Under the pieces are notes generated by a model, which saw only the letters and a program-made list of their open reading frames with translations, was not told the DNA's origin and did no database searches. From UKL13-2 sp036394575 (GTDB taxonomy: Bacteria > Pseudomonadota > Gammaproteobacteria > Burkholderiales > Usitatibacteraceae), in NCBI GenBank assembly GCA_036394575.1, contig DASWEY010000050.1, positions 3,983 to 67,982 of the forward strand: a stretch of DNA of 64,000 nucleotides, written 5' to 3'. Shown here piece by piece: positions 33,832 to 43,443 of this stretch; within the stretch, counting starts at the first letter, position 1; each line of letters begins with the position of its first letter. Position numbers and translations under genes: made by a program.

Positions 33832-34974
33832 CTAGTTCATGAAGGTTCCGCCGCGACTGACGATGGTCAATTCCACGTATGAGGATCCATTGTGATTGGC
33901 GGGGGAATAGGAAACCTTGAATCCACCCAGGTCGATCGTGCCCAGGCTGCCCATGGCATCGACCAGGGATTCGCGGGTGAGGTTGCGGCCGGCCTTTTTT
34001 AGTCCTTCGACCAGCACCTTGGCCGCGATATAGCCCTCCAGCGACGTGAACGAATAATTTTTCTCGGCGCCGATTTTTTTCTGGTATTCGGCCACGATTG
34101 GAATCGCGGTCGACCAAGGCAGGGGCACCACTTGCGAAATTCCGGCGCCGCGCGCGTTTTCGTCGCCCAGCTCACTGACCAGCGCCTTTGAACCGACAAA
34201 GCTCATGTTCCAGAATCGTGGATAGGCGTTGGCGCGCTTCATTGCGGTGATGAATGCGCTGCAACTCTTGTAGGCGCTGATCATGATCACCGCTGCCGGA
34301 TCGGCCTTGGATAACTGTTGCACGGCCGCCGCGACATCGCTGGTGTTACGTTCGACCGTGGCAGAGGCGATGATCGGCAGACCGCGCTTGTTCATTGCCT
34401 TTTCAACGCCGGCCAATCCTGCCTTGCCATAGGCATCGTTCTGGTAAAAAACGGCGATTTTCTTGACCCCCTGGTTTACCAGCGAGTCGACGATCTGTTC
34501 GGTTTCATCGAAGTAGCTGGCACGCACATTGAAAATATAGCGGTTATGCGGATCGCGCAGGCTTTCCGCACCGGTGAAGGCGCCGATGAAGGGCACCTTG
34601 GCCTCGGTGAACAAGGGCAGGGCTGCGTTTGAAGTGGGGGTGCCCACATAACCGAACAGAGCCAGAATCTGGTTTTCGGCAATGAGTTTTTGCGTATTGG
34701 CTTTGGCGCGATCGGGTTCGTAGCCGTCGTCCAGGGAAACCAGTTTGATCTTGCGGCCGTACACGCCGCCATTCTGGTTGACGAAATTGAAATAGGCCTC
34801 GGCACCAGCCTTCATCTCCTTGCCCAGCAACTCGGCCGGACCGGACAGCGGCGCCGATTGACCGATCAAAATGGCATCACCGGTAACCCCCTGCGCTCGC
34901 GCGCCGACCGACAGCAAAACAAGAAATACGGGAGCAACACAGCTTGCGACACGACGCAGAAACTTCAGATTCAC
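33832..34974 (-). CDS. LIV-type ABC transporter substrate-binding protein
   Basis: 380 aa from GTG 34974, chosen because GAGAGG lies 5 bases upstream. Signal peptide to about residue 28 (SVGARAQG). The rest is a periplasmic-binding type I fold: ILIGQSAPLSGPAELLG, LVSLDDGYEPDRAKANTQKL, FGYVGTPTSNAALPL, IAVFYQNDAYGKAGLAGVEK. The ligand is unknown; family members bind branched amino acids, amides or aromatic acids. No permease or ATPase gene is adjacent. It is a diverged duplicate of the next gene upstream. Confidence 0.88.
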   Translation of the reverse strand: MNLKFLRRVASCVAPVFLVLLSVGARAQGVTGDAILIGQSAPLSGPAELLGKEMKAGAEAYFNFVNQNGGVYGRKIKLVSLDDGYEPDRAKANTQKLIAENQILALFGYVGTPTSNAALPLFTEAKVPFIGAFTGAESLRDPHNRYIFNVRASYFDETEQIVDSLVNQGVKKIAVFYQNDAYGKAGLAGVEKAMNKRGLPIIASATVERNTSDVAAAVQQLSKADPAAVIMISAYKSCSAFITAMKRANAYPRFWNMSFVGSKALVSELGDENARGAGISQVVPLPWSTAIPIVAEYQKKIGAEKNYSFTSLEGYIAAKVLVEGLKKAGRNLTRESLVDAMGSLGTIDLGGFKVSYSPANHNGSSYVELTIVSRGGTFMN

Positions 34975-35012
34975 ACAGGCCTCTCGGAAAAACCGCCGGC
35001 GGCGCCGGCACA

Positions 35013-35038
35013 AAACAAAAAAGGCGCCTAAGCGCCTT
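35013..35038 (-). terminator. Terminator between the two tandem binding-protein genes
   Basis: On the minus strand: stem AAGGCGC/GCGCCTT with a 4-base loop, followed by TTTTTTGTTTTG. It lies downstream of the 35160-36329 gene and upstream of the second binding-protein gene, so the second gene probably has its own promoter or depends on read-through. Confidence 0.75.
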
Positions 35039-35159
35039 TCTCATTATCGGATGTTTTGCCCGGGTCTTTATAGGACCGCGAGGAAAAGCAGTTTTTCCTG
35101 CTGAAGAGCTGGTGTGAGGTTTGCGTTGCGGGCGGCGGGACCGCCCGCAAGCACGACGC

Positions 35160-36329
35160 CTACTGTTTGAAGCTTCCGCCGCTGCTGATGACGGTCGAGT
35201 CGACCATGCTGGAGCCCGCGTGATTGCCGGTGTTGTAAGTCATGCGATACCCGCCGAGATCGAAGCTGCCCAGCTTGTCCAGTGCATCGATCAGCGACTC
35301 TCGACTGGGGGCCTTGCCCGCTTTCTTGAGCGCTTCGGTGAACACTTTGGCGGCAATGTAGCCTTCAAGGGAGCTGAAACCCGCCTTGCCCTGACCACCG
35401 ATACGACCCAGGTACTCGCGCAGCAGTGGATCGTTGCCGGAAAAGGGAAAGGGCACAACTTGCGTGATTTCAACGCCGCGCCCTTCATCGCCCAGTAGCG
35501 TGGCCAGGCTGCGCGAGCCGACGGAGCTTAGCGTACAGAACCGGACCGGTGCCCCCAGTTTTTTCATTTCCTTGATGAAGGCTGCGCTGGTGGTGGCACT
35601 GGCGGCGATGATCACGGCCTGGGCGCCCGATTTGGCGATGGTTTGCGCGGCCGAACCTACCTTGGTCGAGTTACGGTCCACGCTGCCGAAAATGACGATG
35701 CCGAGTTTGCGCTCACGCATGGCGCGATCGACGGCAGCCAGTCCGGCGCGGCCATAGGCATCGTTCTGGTAGAACAGCGCGATCTTGTTCACCCCGCTAT
35801 TGGTCAGCTGGGTAATCATGCGATCGGCCTCGTCGTTGTAACTGGCGCGGATATTGAATACATAACGGCTGCCCGGATCGCGCAAGGCTTGGTCGCCGCT
35901 GGCTGCACCGATCAGGGGCACCTTTTGTTTTTCGACAATCGGCAGGATCGCGTTTACTGTCGGTACGCCGACGTAACCGAACAGGGCCAGAACATTCTCC
36001 TCGCCGATCAACTTCTGCGTGTTCGCCTTGGCGCGATCGATCGCGCCGCCATCGTCAATCGACACCAATTTGATTTTGCGGCCGTTCACACCGCCCGACT
36101 GATTGATGGCATCGAAATAAGCCTCGGCGCCGAGCTTGAAGTCCCGGCCCTGATCGTCGCCGGGATCGTCGAGTGGCGCCGACTGTCCGAGCACGATGAG
36201 GTCCGTATTGCCACCCGGCTTGACGGCTTGCGGGCTGCCTTGGGCGGCTGCCGACAAAACGAGGAAACCGGAAAAAACAAGTCCTACGACTGCGATTGCC
36301 CGACGCGGAAAAATTGTGATTGTGCGCAC
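35160..36329 (-). CDS. LIV-type ABC transporter substrate-binding protein (paralogue)
   Basis: 389 aa from GTG 36329 with GGGAGA 5 bases upstream. Signal peptide ends near SAAAQG. It shares the whole pattern of the downstream gene: VLGQSAPLDDPGDDQGRDFK, INQSGGVNGRKIKLVSIDDG, LALFGYVGVPTVNAILPI, KIALFYQNDAYGRAGLAAVD, and the ending FDLGGYRMTYNTGNHAGSSM. So the two are tandem duplicates that have diverged, with the duplication older than the window's other features can date. Ligand unknown; no transporter core next to it. Confidence 0.88.
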   Translation of the reverse strand: MRTITIFPRRAIAVVGLVFSGFLVLSAAAQGSPQAVKPGGNTDLIVLGQSAPLDDPGDDQGRDFKLGAEAYFDAINQSGGVNGRKIKLVSIDDGGAIDRAKANTQKLIGEENVLALFGYVGVPTVNAILPIVEKQKVPLIGAASGDQALRDPGSRYVFNIRASYNDEADRMITQLTNSGVNKIALFYQNDAYGRAGLAAVDRAMRERKLGIVIFGSVDRNSTKVGSAAQTIAKSGAQAVIIAASATTSAAFIKEMKKLGAPVRFCTLSSVGSRSLATLLGDEGRGVEITQVVPFPFSGNDPLLREYLGRIGGQGKAGFSSLEGYIAAKVFTEALKKAGKAPSRESLIDALDKLGSFDLGGYRMTYNTGNHAGSSMVDSTVISSGGSFKQ

Positions 36330-36466
36330 GCTATCTCCCTGGGTGTGCCGGCTTGTGACCGGCTGTGAGATTTAAAAATTATTTTTATGATTACCGATGC
36401 AACGAAATGATTGTAAACCGCCTGTCGGTAATTTCGTGCACCGCTTGTCGGTCGAGCGCCCAAATG

Positions 36467-36496
36467 AAAACGGGCCGCATTCGCGGCCCGTTTTTT
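36467..36496 (-). terminator. Terminator downstream of dnaJ
   Basis: Stem ACGGGCCGC/GCGGCCCGT (9 bp) with a 4-base loop and flanking A and T tracts on both sides. In the minus direction it ends with TTTTCATTT. It would end the dnaK-dnaJ transcript, 40 bases after the dnaJ stop. Confidence 0.75.
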
Positions 36497-36536
36497 GGCT
36501 TAATTGAGCTTAAGCGCACCTGATGGGTGCACCAGT

Positions 36537-37667
36537 CTAACCGGCGAAAAAGCTCTTCACCTTGTCCATGAAGCTTTTGGCACGGGGATTGTGCTTGTCG
36601 CCGTCGGCGATATTGATTTCCTCCAGCTCGCGCAGCAGTTCGCGCTGGCGATCGGTGAGACGCACCGGCGTTTCCACCACCACATGGCACATCAGATCGC
36701 CGGCGGAAGTCTGCCGCACCGGCTTGATGCCCTTGCCGCGCAGGCGAAACACCTGCCCGCTCTGGGTTTCAGCCGGGATTTTGATCTTGGCTTCGCCGTC
36801 CAGCGTGGGGATATGGATTTCACCGCCCAAGGCCGCGACCGTGAAACTGACCGGCATTTCGCAATGCAAATCGGCGCCATCACGCTGGAACACCGAATGT
36901 TCCTTCAATTGCACCACCACATAAAGGTCACCCGGGGGGCCGCCGTTGACGCCGGCCTCGCCTTCACCGGCCAGGCGGATGCGATCGCCGTCATCGACAC
37001 CGACGGGAATCTTGACCGACAGCGTCTTGTGCTTCTTGGTGCGGCCGGCGCCGTGACAGGTCGGGCAGGGCTCTGGGATCACCTTGCCGGTGCCGTGGCA
37101 GGTCGGGCAGGTTTGCTGAATGGAAAAGAAACCCTGTTGCATGCGCACCTGACCGACGCCGCCACAGGTATGGCAGGTCTTGGCGCTGGTGCCTTTCTTG
37201 GCGCCGCTGCCGCCGCAGGTTTCGCATTCTTCCAACGTCGGGATGCGGATCTTGGTTTCGGTTCCGCGCGCCGCCTGCTCCAGCGAAATTTCCAGGTTGT
37301 AGCGCAAATCGGCGCCGCGATACACCTGCGGGCCGCCGCCGCGTCCGCCGCGCTGGCCGCCAAAAATCTCCCCGAAAATATCGCCGAAGGCTTCCGAAAA
37401 CCCGCCGAAGCCCTGGCCATCGCCGCCGCCCATCTGCGGGTTTACCCCGGCATGGCCATAGGCATCATAGGCGCGGCGTTTCTCGGGCTCGGATAAAACC
37501 TCGTAAGCCTCCTTGGCTTCCTTGAATTTCTCCTCGGCGCTTTTGTCTTCCGGATTGCGGTCCGGATGATGTTTCATCGCCAGCTTGCGATAGGACTTTT
37601 TGATTTCTTCGTCCGAAGCGTCGCGGTTCAGGCCGAGGACTTCGTAGTAGTCGCGTTTTTTCGCCAT
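36537..37667 (-). CDS. dnaJ: Chaperone DnaJ
   Basis: 376 aa. J-domain cochaperone that delivers clients to DnaK and stimulates its ATPase. J domain 1-70 with KHHPDRNPE; Gly-rich stretch about 75-115; four zinc motifs CETCGGSG, CHTCGGVG, CPTCHGTG and CPTCHGAG; C-terminal client-binding domains. It is downstream of dnaK with a 97-base gap that contains a strong hairpin, so its level may be set separately from DnaK. Confidence 0.98.
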   Translation of the reverse strand: MAKKRDYYEVLGLNRDASDEEIKKSYRKLAMKHHPDRNPEDKSAEEKFKEAKEAYEVLSEPEKRRAYDAYGHAGVNPQMGGGDGQGFGGFSEAFGDIFGEIFGGQRGGRGGGPQVYRGADLRYNLEISLEQAARGTETKIRIPTLEECETCGGSGAKKGTSAKTCHTCGGVGQVRMQQGFFSIQQTCPTCHGTGKVIPEPCPTCHGAGRTKKHKTLSVKIPVGVDDGDRIRLAGEGEAGVNGGPPGDLYVVVQLKEHSVFQRDGADLHCEMPVSFTVAALGGEIHIPTLDGEAKIKIPAETQSGQVFRLRGKGIKPVRQTSAGDLMCHVVVETPVRLTDRQRELLRELEEINIADGDKHNPRAKSFMDKVKSFFAG

Positions 37668-37697
37668 TGCTCAATATTCCGTATGCATAAAACCGAT

Positions 37698-37738
37698 GGC
37701 CGAGTCGAATGCCTGCAACAGGACATTCGAACCCGGCC
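37698..37738 (-). promoter_or_regulatory. Long hairpin in the dnaK-dnaJ spacer
   Basis: Arms GGCC-GAG-TCGAATG-CCTG and CAGG-A-CATTCGA-ACCC-GGCC pair around a CAA loop with one bulge and one internal mismatch, giving about 15 paired bases. In the dnaJ direction it is followed by ATCGGTTTTATG, too weak a U-tract for a full terminator. It could act as an attenuator, an RNA-processing site or an mRNA-stabilising end for dnaK. It lies 30 bases before the dnaJ start. Confidence 0.6.
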
Positions 37739-37764
37739 AATAACCCGCCAGGATAGTCGCAGAA

Positions 37765-39732
<1,968 letters not shown>

Positions 39733-39783
39733 GATGTATTCCCTCTTGATTTTGTGTGTTGCGAATTAATTAACCTGTACAGC

Positions 39784-39811
39784 AGATAGGGTTATCCACA
39801 GGCTTTTCAAG
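39784..39811 (-). promoter_or_regulatory. Sigma-32-type heat-shock promoter for dnaK
   Basis: On the minus strand, CTTGAAA (39805-39811) is followed after 14 bases by CCTATCT (39784-39790). The consensus is CTTGAAA-N11-16-CCCATNT, so the -35 is perfect and the -10 differs at one position. It begins 12 bases after the grpE stop and can drive dnaK alone. The spacer contains a perfect DnaA-box sequence TTATCCACA (39792-39800). Confidence 0.75.
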
Positions 39812-39822
39812 CAGCCGCGGTC

Positions 39823-40398
39823 TTATTGCTTGGCCTTGGCGACGGTAACCAGTGCCGGGCGCAGGATGCGATCGTGCAGGGCATAGCCCTTCTGCATCAC
39901 GCTCACCACCGTGTTGGCTTCCTGGTCCGACTCGACCGCGGCGATGGCCTGGTGCCTGGTCGGGTCGAACTTCGCGCCCAGCGGATTCACCTCCGCGATC
40001 GAGAATTTCTCGAACACGGTCGTCAATTGGCGCGCGGTCAGTTCCACGCCCTGCTTGAACGATTCGATCGAGGTGTTTTCCACCACAAGGGCCGCGTCCA
40101 GGCTGTCCTTGACGGCGAGCAGGGCGTCGGCGATTTTCTCCACGCCGAATTTCTGTGCCTTCAGTACATCCTCGGCGGCGCGGCGGCGGATGTTTTCTGT
40201 ATCGGCCTTGGCGCGCAACCACTCGTCCTTGTGTTTTTCGGCTAGCGCGATGGCCTCGGACAGTTTGGCCTCAATGGCGGCCATCGGATCGTTCGCTGCC
40301 GCAGTTTCAGCAGCTACATTGGCAGCAGCACCGGTCGCAGCGGAATCATCGACGCTGCCGCCGGAAGTCGTCGGCGCATCGTTTGTTGTTGTGCTCAT
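39823..40398 (-). CDS. grpE: Nucleotide exchange factor GrpE
   Basis: 191 aa. GrpE releases ADP from DnaK. A low-complexity Ala/Thr-rich N-terminus (1-40) is followed by the long dimerising helix (LSEAIALAEKHKDEWLRAKA with DTENIRRRAAED) and the beta-domain with NPLGAKFDPTRHQAI and VMQKGYALHDRILRPALV. It is the first gene of the grpE-dnaK-dnaJ unit and lies behind a sigma-32-type promoter. Confidence 0.97.
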   Translation of the reverse strand: MSTTTNDAPTTSGGSVDDSAATGAAANVAAETAAANDPMAAIEAKLSEAIALAEKHKDEWLRAKADTENIRRRAAEDVLKAQKFGVEKIADALLAVKDSLDAALVVENTSIESFKQGVELTARQLTTVFEKFSIAEVNPLGAKFDPTRHQAIAAVESDQEANTVVSVMQKGYALHDRILRPALVTVAKAKQ

Positions 40399-40433
40399 CC
40401 CTTAAATCTCCAATAAAAACAAAGTCTTGGAAA

Positions 40434-40461
40434 ATATGGGGATGCCCCTATTAATTTCAAG
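40434..40461 (-). promoter_or_regulatory. Sigma-32 heat-shock promoter for grpE
   Basis: On the minus strand, CTTGAAA (40455-40461), 14 bases, then CCCATAT (40434-40440): a full match to the consensus CTTGAAA-N-CCCATNT. It lies 36 bases before the grpE ATG. The spacer has GGGGCATCCCC, a short inverted repeat. Confidence 0.88.
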
Positions 40462-40480
40462 GGCTTTGTTGGAAATTTTC

Positions 40481-40855
40481 TTAATTCGGCAGGTTTTTCT
40501 CCTGGTTGGCCTTTTTGTCGCTGAATACCAGCCAGGAAATCACCAGCGAAATCACGCTGTACATCAGCGAGCCGACCAGGGCCGCCATGAAGCCGTTGAC
40601 GTTGAATCCCTTGATGATCTCGGCCACGAACCAGAACAGCAGGGCGTTGATCACGAAAATGAACAGGCCCAGGGTCAGCAAGGTCACCGGCAGGGTCAGG
40701 ATCACCAGCACCGGGCGGATGACCGCATTCACCAACCCCAGCAACAATGCGGCCATCAGCGCCGGGAAAATGCCGTCGACTTGCACGCCGGAATACAGAT
40801 AGGCCACCAACATCAGGGCCAGGCCGTTCAACAATAGTCTGAGCAGCAGTGTCAT
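40481..40855 (-). CDS. Phage-holin-4-2-like (YvlD-type) small membrane protein
   Basis: 124 aa with four hydrophobic helices (about 4-22, 29-47, 54-78 and 88-112) and a charged C-terminal tail (SDKKANQEKN). The pattern ILTLPVTLLTLGLFIFVINA is typical of the PF04020 family, which is named after phage holins but is chromosomal and widespread. Its function is not known. It is upstream of grpE on the same strand, separated by the heat-shock promoter, and divergent from panB with a 60-base gap. Confidence 0.8.
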   Translation of the reverse strand: MTLLLRLLLNGLALMLVAYLYSGVQVDGIFPALMAALLLGLVNAVIRPVLVILTLPVTLLTLGLFIFVINALLFWFVAEIIKGFNVNGFMAALVGSLMYSVISLVISWLVFSDKKANQEKNLPN

Positions 40856-40915
40856 GTTTCCCCCTCCTGGGCTAAAGCGGCATAATACCGCCCCTCACCT
40901 TATATTCTGTCGATC

Positions 40916-41737
40916 ATGAGCGTCCACAAGGCTGCAAAGCGCATTTCCATTCCCGATCTTCGCGCCATGAAGGGTCCGGGAAAGATCGTCATGCTGACCG
41001 CCTACACCAAGCCGATGGCGCAGCTGCTCGACGCGCACTGCGATGTGCTGCTGGTCGGCGATTCGCTGGGCATGGTGGTCTACGGCCTCGACAGTACCTT
41101 GGGCGTTTCGCTCGACACCATGATCGCCCACACCCAGGCCGTGATGCGCGGCTCCAGCCATGCCTGCGTGCTGCTCGATATGCCCTTCGGCAGCTATCAG
41201 GAATCGAAGGAACAGGCCTATCGCAACTGCGCCCGCGCCATGGCCGAATCCGGCGCGCAGGGCTTGAAACTCGAAGGCGGCGCCGAGCTGGTCGAGACCG
41301 TGGAGTTCCTGGTCGCGCGTGGCATCCCGGTCATGCCGCATATCGGCCTGATGCCGCAGCGCGTGAATGAAATGGGCGGCTTCAAGGCGCAAGGCCGCGA
41401 AGACGATGCCGCGAAAAAGTGGACCACCATCGCCAAGCAATTTGAAGCTGCCGGCGCGTTTGGTTTGTTGATCGAAGGCACCGTCGAACCCGTCGCCCGC
41501 GCGGTGGCCGAAGCGCTCAAGGTGCCGCTGATCGGCATCGGCGCCTCGCCCGCCTGCGATGGTCAGGTGCTGGTGACCGAAGACATCCTCGGCCTGTTCC
41601 CCGACTTCACGCCCAAGTTTGCCAGGCGTTATGTGGAGATGGGGACGGCGGTCAGCGAGGCGGCGGCGGCTTATGCCAGTGATGTCAGGACAGGAAAATT
41701 TCCCGCGCTGGAGCATTGCTTTGGGGTGAAGAAGTAG
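40916..41737 (+). CDS. panB: 3-methyl-2-oxobutanoate hydroxymethyltransferase
   Basis: 273 aa. It transfers a hydroxymethyl group from methylene-THF to 2-oxoisovalerate to give ketopantoate, the first step toward pantothenate and CoA. Signatures: VMLTAYTKPMAQLLD, LLVGDSLGMVVYGLDSTL (Mg2+ ligands), MPFGSYQ, GAQGLKLEGG, MPHIGLMPQ and the catalytic Glu in LIEGTVEP. It is a single gene in opposite direction to its neighbours; panC is not in the window. Confidence 0.97.
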   Translation: MSVHKAAKRISIPDLRAMKGPGKIVMLTAYTKPMAQLLDAHCDVLLVGDSLGMVVYGLDSTLGVSLDTMIAHTQAVMRGSSHACVLLDMPFGSYQESKEQAYRNCARAMAESGAQGLKLEGGAELVETVEFLVARGIPVMPHIGLMPQRVNEMGGFKAQGREDDAAKKWTTIAKQFEAAGAFGLLIEGTVEPVARAVAEALKVPLIGIGASPACDGQVLVTEDILGLFPDFTPKFARRYVEMGTAVSEAAAAYASDVRTGKFPALEHCFGVKK

Positions 41738-41785
41738 TCGCGGTGCGAGTTACCGTGCACAGTGGAATTCAACAGGCCGGATTTT

Positions 41786-41853
41786 AAAAGTCCAGCACTG
41801 GCGCGCATTTCTGGGCATTTTTGTCTGAAAAGGCGCGCCAAATGGCGTTCTAC
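41786..41853 (-). repeat. Dispersed palindromic repeat, copy B
   Basis: Reverse-strand copy of the element at 8123-8190. Read on the minus strand, it starts with the same 20 bases (GTAG plus the CGCC-ATTT-GGCG hairpin) and aligns over 68 positions without gaps at about 80% identity. It lies between the stops of the convergent panB and the small unknown gene. Confidence 0.8.
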
Positions 41854-41888
41854 ATGTTTTTTTCCTAGAGATGAGACGGCGCAATTTG

Positions 41889-41910
41889 TAGGGTAGACCC
41901 TATTTATATA
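41889..41910 (+). terminator. Weak terminator-like hairpin
   Basis: Stem TAGGG/CCCTA with a TAGA loop followed by TTTATATA, between panB and the small unknown gene. Short stem; it may assist panB termination. Confidence 0.3.
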
Positions 41911-41919
41911 CGCCCGCCA

Positions 41920-42174
41920 TTATCCTTGATCATCACAAAGTCGCGCGCGGGCCTGTTCTAAAAGCGCCTGATAGTTTGCTGCGAATGGCTCCGATAAAAG
42001 TTTTTCAAGTCTGTTGCATAGACTCCAAAGAGCGCGCTTCTCCGCTTGGTCCTCGATTGAAAGGGCTTCAGTGTTGCTGAATCTTTCGAGGAGCTCGAAG
42101 AGAACGAGCGCCTCATCAGAAGTTAATTGAATGGTGACGCTGCTCGAGTTTTCAAGCGAAGAATCTTTGTTCAT
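41920..42174 (-). CDS. Small hypothetical protein
   Basis: 84 aa, acidic, mostly helical by pattern: SVTIQLTSDEALVLFELLER, then SIEDQAEKRALWSLCNRLEK and a final helix ending CDDQG. No signal peptide, no membrane segment, two cysteines. Similar short proteins exist in many bacteria but I cannot name a function. Its DNA is visibly poorer in GC than the neighbours, as is the flanking sequence on both sides. It lies between the repeat copy B and hemH on the same strand as hemH. Confidence 0.65.
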   Translation of the reverse strand: MNKDSSLENSSSVTIQLTSDEALVLFELLERFSNTEALSIEDQAEKRALWSLCNRLEKLLSEPFAANYQALLEQARARLCDDQG

Positions 42175-42214
42175 TTTTTCGTCTATTTATGGATTGGATG
42201 AATGGGTCGAAATT

Positions 42215-43330
42215 TTAACTACTCCCACTCATCGCCTTAGCCCGCTGCGAAGACAACTCATTCTCCCGCCCCGCCGCATCCCGATCCCAACTCTCGCTGA
42301 CCCAACCCTGCAAATGCTCCCGCGCAATATCGGTCAGAGCGCCGACATAGGCGTCAGTGTCATTGGCTACCGGCAGGTAATTGAATTCCTTCCCGCCAGC
42401 ATGCAGAAAAGTTTCCTTGCCCTCATCGGCAATCTCTTCCAGCGTCTCCAGGCAATCCGCGGCGAAGCCGGGACAGATCACATCGACCCGACGCGTACCG
42501 TCCTTGCCCAGCGCCTCCAGCGTCTTGTCGGTATACGGCTGCAGCCATTCCGCCTTGCCGAAGCGTGACTGGAAAGTGACGATGTAATCGCCTTTTTTCA
42601 GGCCGAGGCCTTCGGCGATGAGGCGCGCGGACTTGTGGCTTTCGCAGTGGTAGGGGTCGCCCTTGTCGAGGTGGAACTTGGGCACGCCGTGGAAGGTCAT
42701 GAGCAATTTATCTTTGGCGAAATCGGGGCGGCCGAGTTTCATCCAGTGCGCTTCGACATTGCGCACGATCGCCTGGATGTAAGCGGGATGATCGTGAAAG
42801 CTGCGCACCAGGCGAATGCCCGGCACATTGCGCCGTTTCATCAGCACCTGCGCGACCTTGTCGAAGGTGGAGGCGGTGGTGCTGGCGGCGTATTGCGGGT
42901 ACAGCGGCAGCACCAGGATATTGTCGCAATGCTGCGCCTTGAGTTTGTCGATGCCGGCTTCGATGCTGGGCTTGCCGTAGCGCATGGCCGGCACCACCAC
43001 CAGCGGGCTCTTGATGATTTCGCCGAGATAGCCGCGCAGCATTATCGCCTGGCGCTCGGTGTAGACGCGCAAGGGCGAGCCTTCCTTCATCCAGATGGTT
43101 TGATATTTGGCGGCGGATTTGGCCGGGCGCACATTGAGGATGATGCCGTTGAGAATGAGCCACCAGATCCACCGCGGGATTTCGACGATGCGCGGATCGG
43201 AGAGGAATTCCTTGAGATAGGTTTTGACCGAGGCCTTGGTCGGCTCGTCCGGCGTGCCCAGGTTCACCAGCAGGATGCCGGTTTTGCGCTGGGTGCCGTG
43301 GGGGAAGGGGGGTTCGGGTTGGTAAGCCAT
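42215..43330 (-). CDS. hemH: Ferrochelatase
   Basis: 371 aa. Inserts Fe2+ into protoporphyrin IX at the end of haem synthesis. Signatures: TGILLVNLGTPDEPT, a PAMRYGKPSIE segment, LPLYPQYAASTTAS, the active-site His in TFHGVPKFHLDKGDPY and the Glu in YNYLPVANDTD-like C-terminal segment. It follows hrcA on the same strand, as is usual in Burkholderiales; the perfect palindrome copy C stands between the two. Confidence 0.97.
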   Translation of the reverse strand: MAYQPEPPFPHGTQRKTGILLVNLGTPDEPTKASVKTYLKEFLSDPRIVEIPRWIWWLILNGIILNVRPAKSAAKYQTIWMKEGSPLRVYTERQAIMLRGYLGEIIKSPLVVVPAMRYGKPSIEAGIDKLKAQHCDNILVLPLYPQYAASTTASTFDKVAQVLMKRRNVPGIRLVRSFHDHPAYIQAIVRNVEAHWMKLGRPDFAKDKLLMTFHGVPKFHLDKGDPYHCESHKSARLIAEGLGLKKGDYIVTFQSRFGKAEWLQPYTDKTLEALGKDGTRRVDVICPGFAADCLETLEEIADEGKETFLHAGGKEFNYLPVANDTDAYVGALTDIAREHLQGWVSESWDRDAAGRENELSSQRAKAMSGSS

Positions 43331-43347
43331 GTCGCTTATGCAAAATG

Positions 43348-43413
43348 AAACTCAAGCATTGGCGCGGCGTTTGGGGCAAAAATGGCTGGAACGCCGCGCC
43401 AATGCTTGAGTTT
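43348..43413 (+). repeat. Dispersed palindromic repeat, copy C (perfect 24-bp arms)
   Basis: Two perfect 24-base arms (43348-43371 and 43390-43413) around an 18-base loop that contains GGGGCAAAAATGG. The loop and right arm match copy A (8123-8190) closely. It lies between the hrcA stop and the hemH start, so an hrcA-hemH transcript would contain a very stable hairpin. It lacks the GTAG head seen in copies A and B. Confidence 0.88.
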
Positions 43414-43443
43414 TGTTATTTTATCTGGAGAATCGGTGCCGAC

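Noticed and set aside
39792..39800. DnaA box as sign of a replication origin
   Set aside because: Single box; no cluster, no AT-rich unwinding region and no dnaA/dnaN/gyrB/rnpA/parAB neighbours.
40481..40855. Holin-family protein as a sign of a prophage
   Set aside because: No other phage genes nearby; this family is mostly chromosomal and only carries the name.
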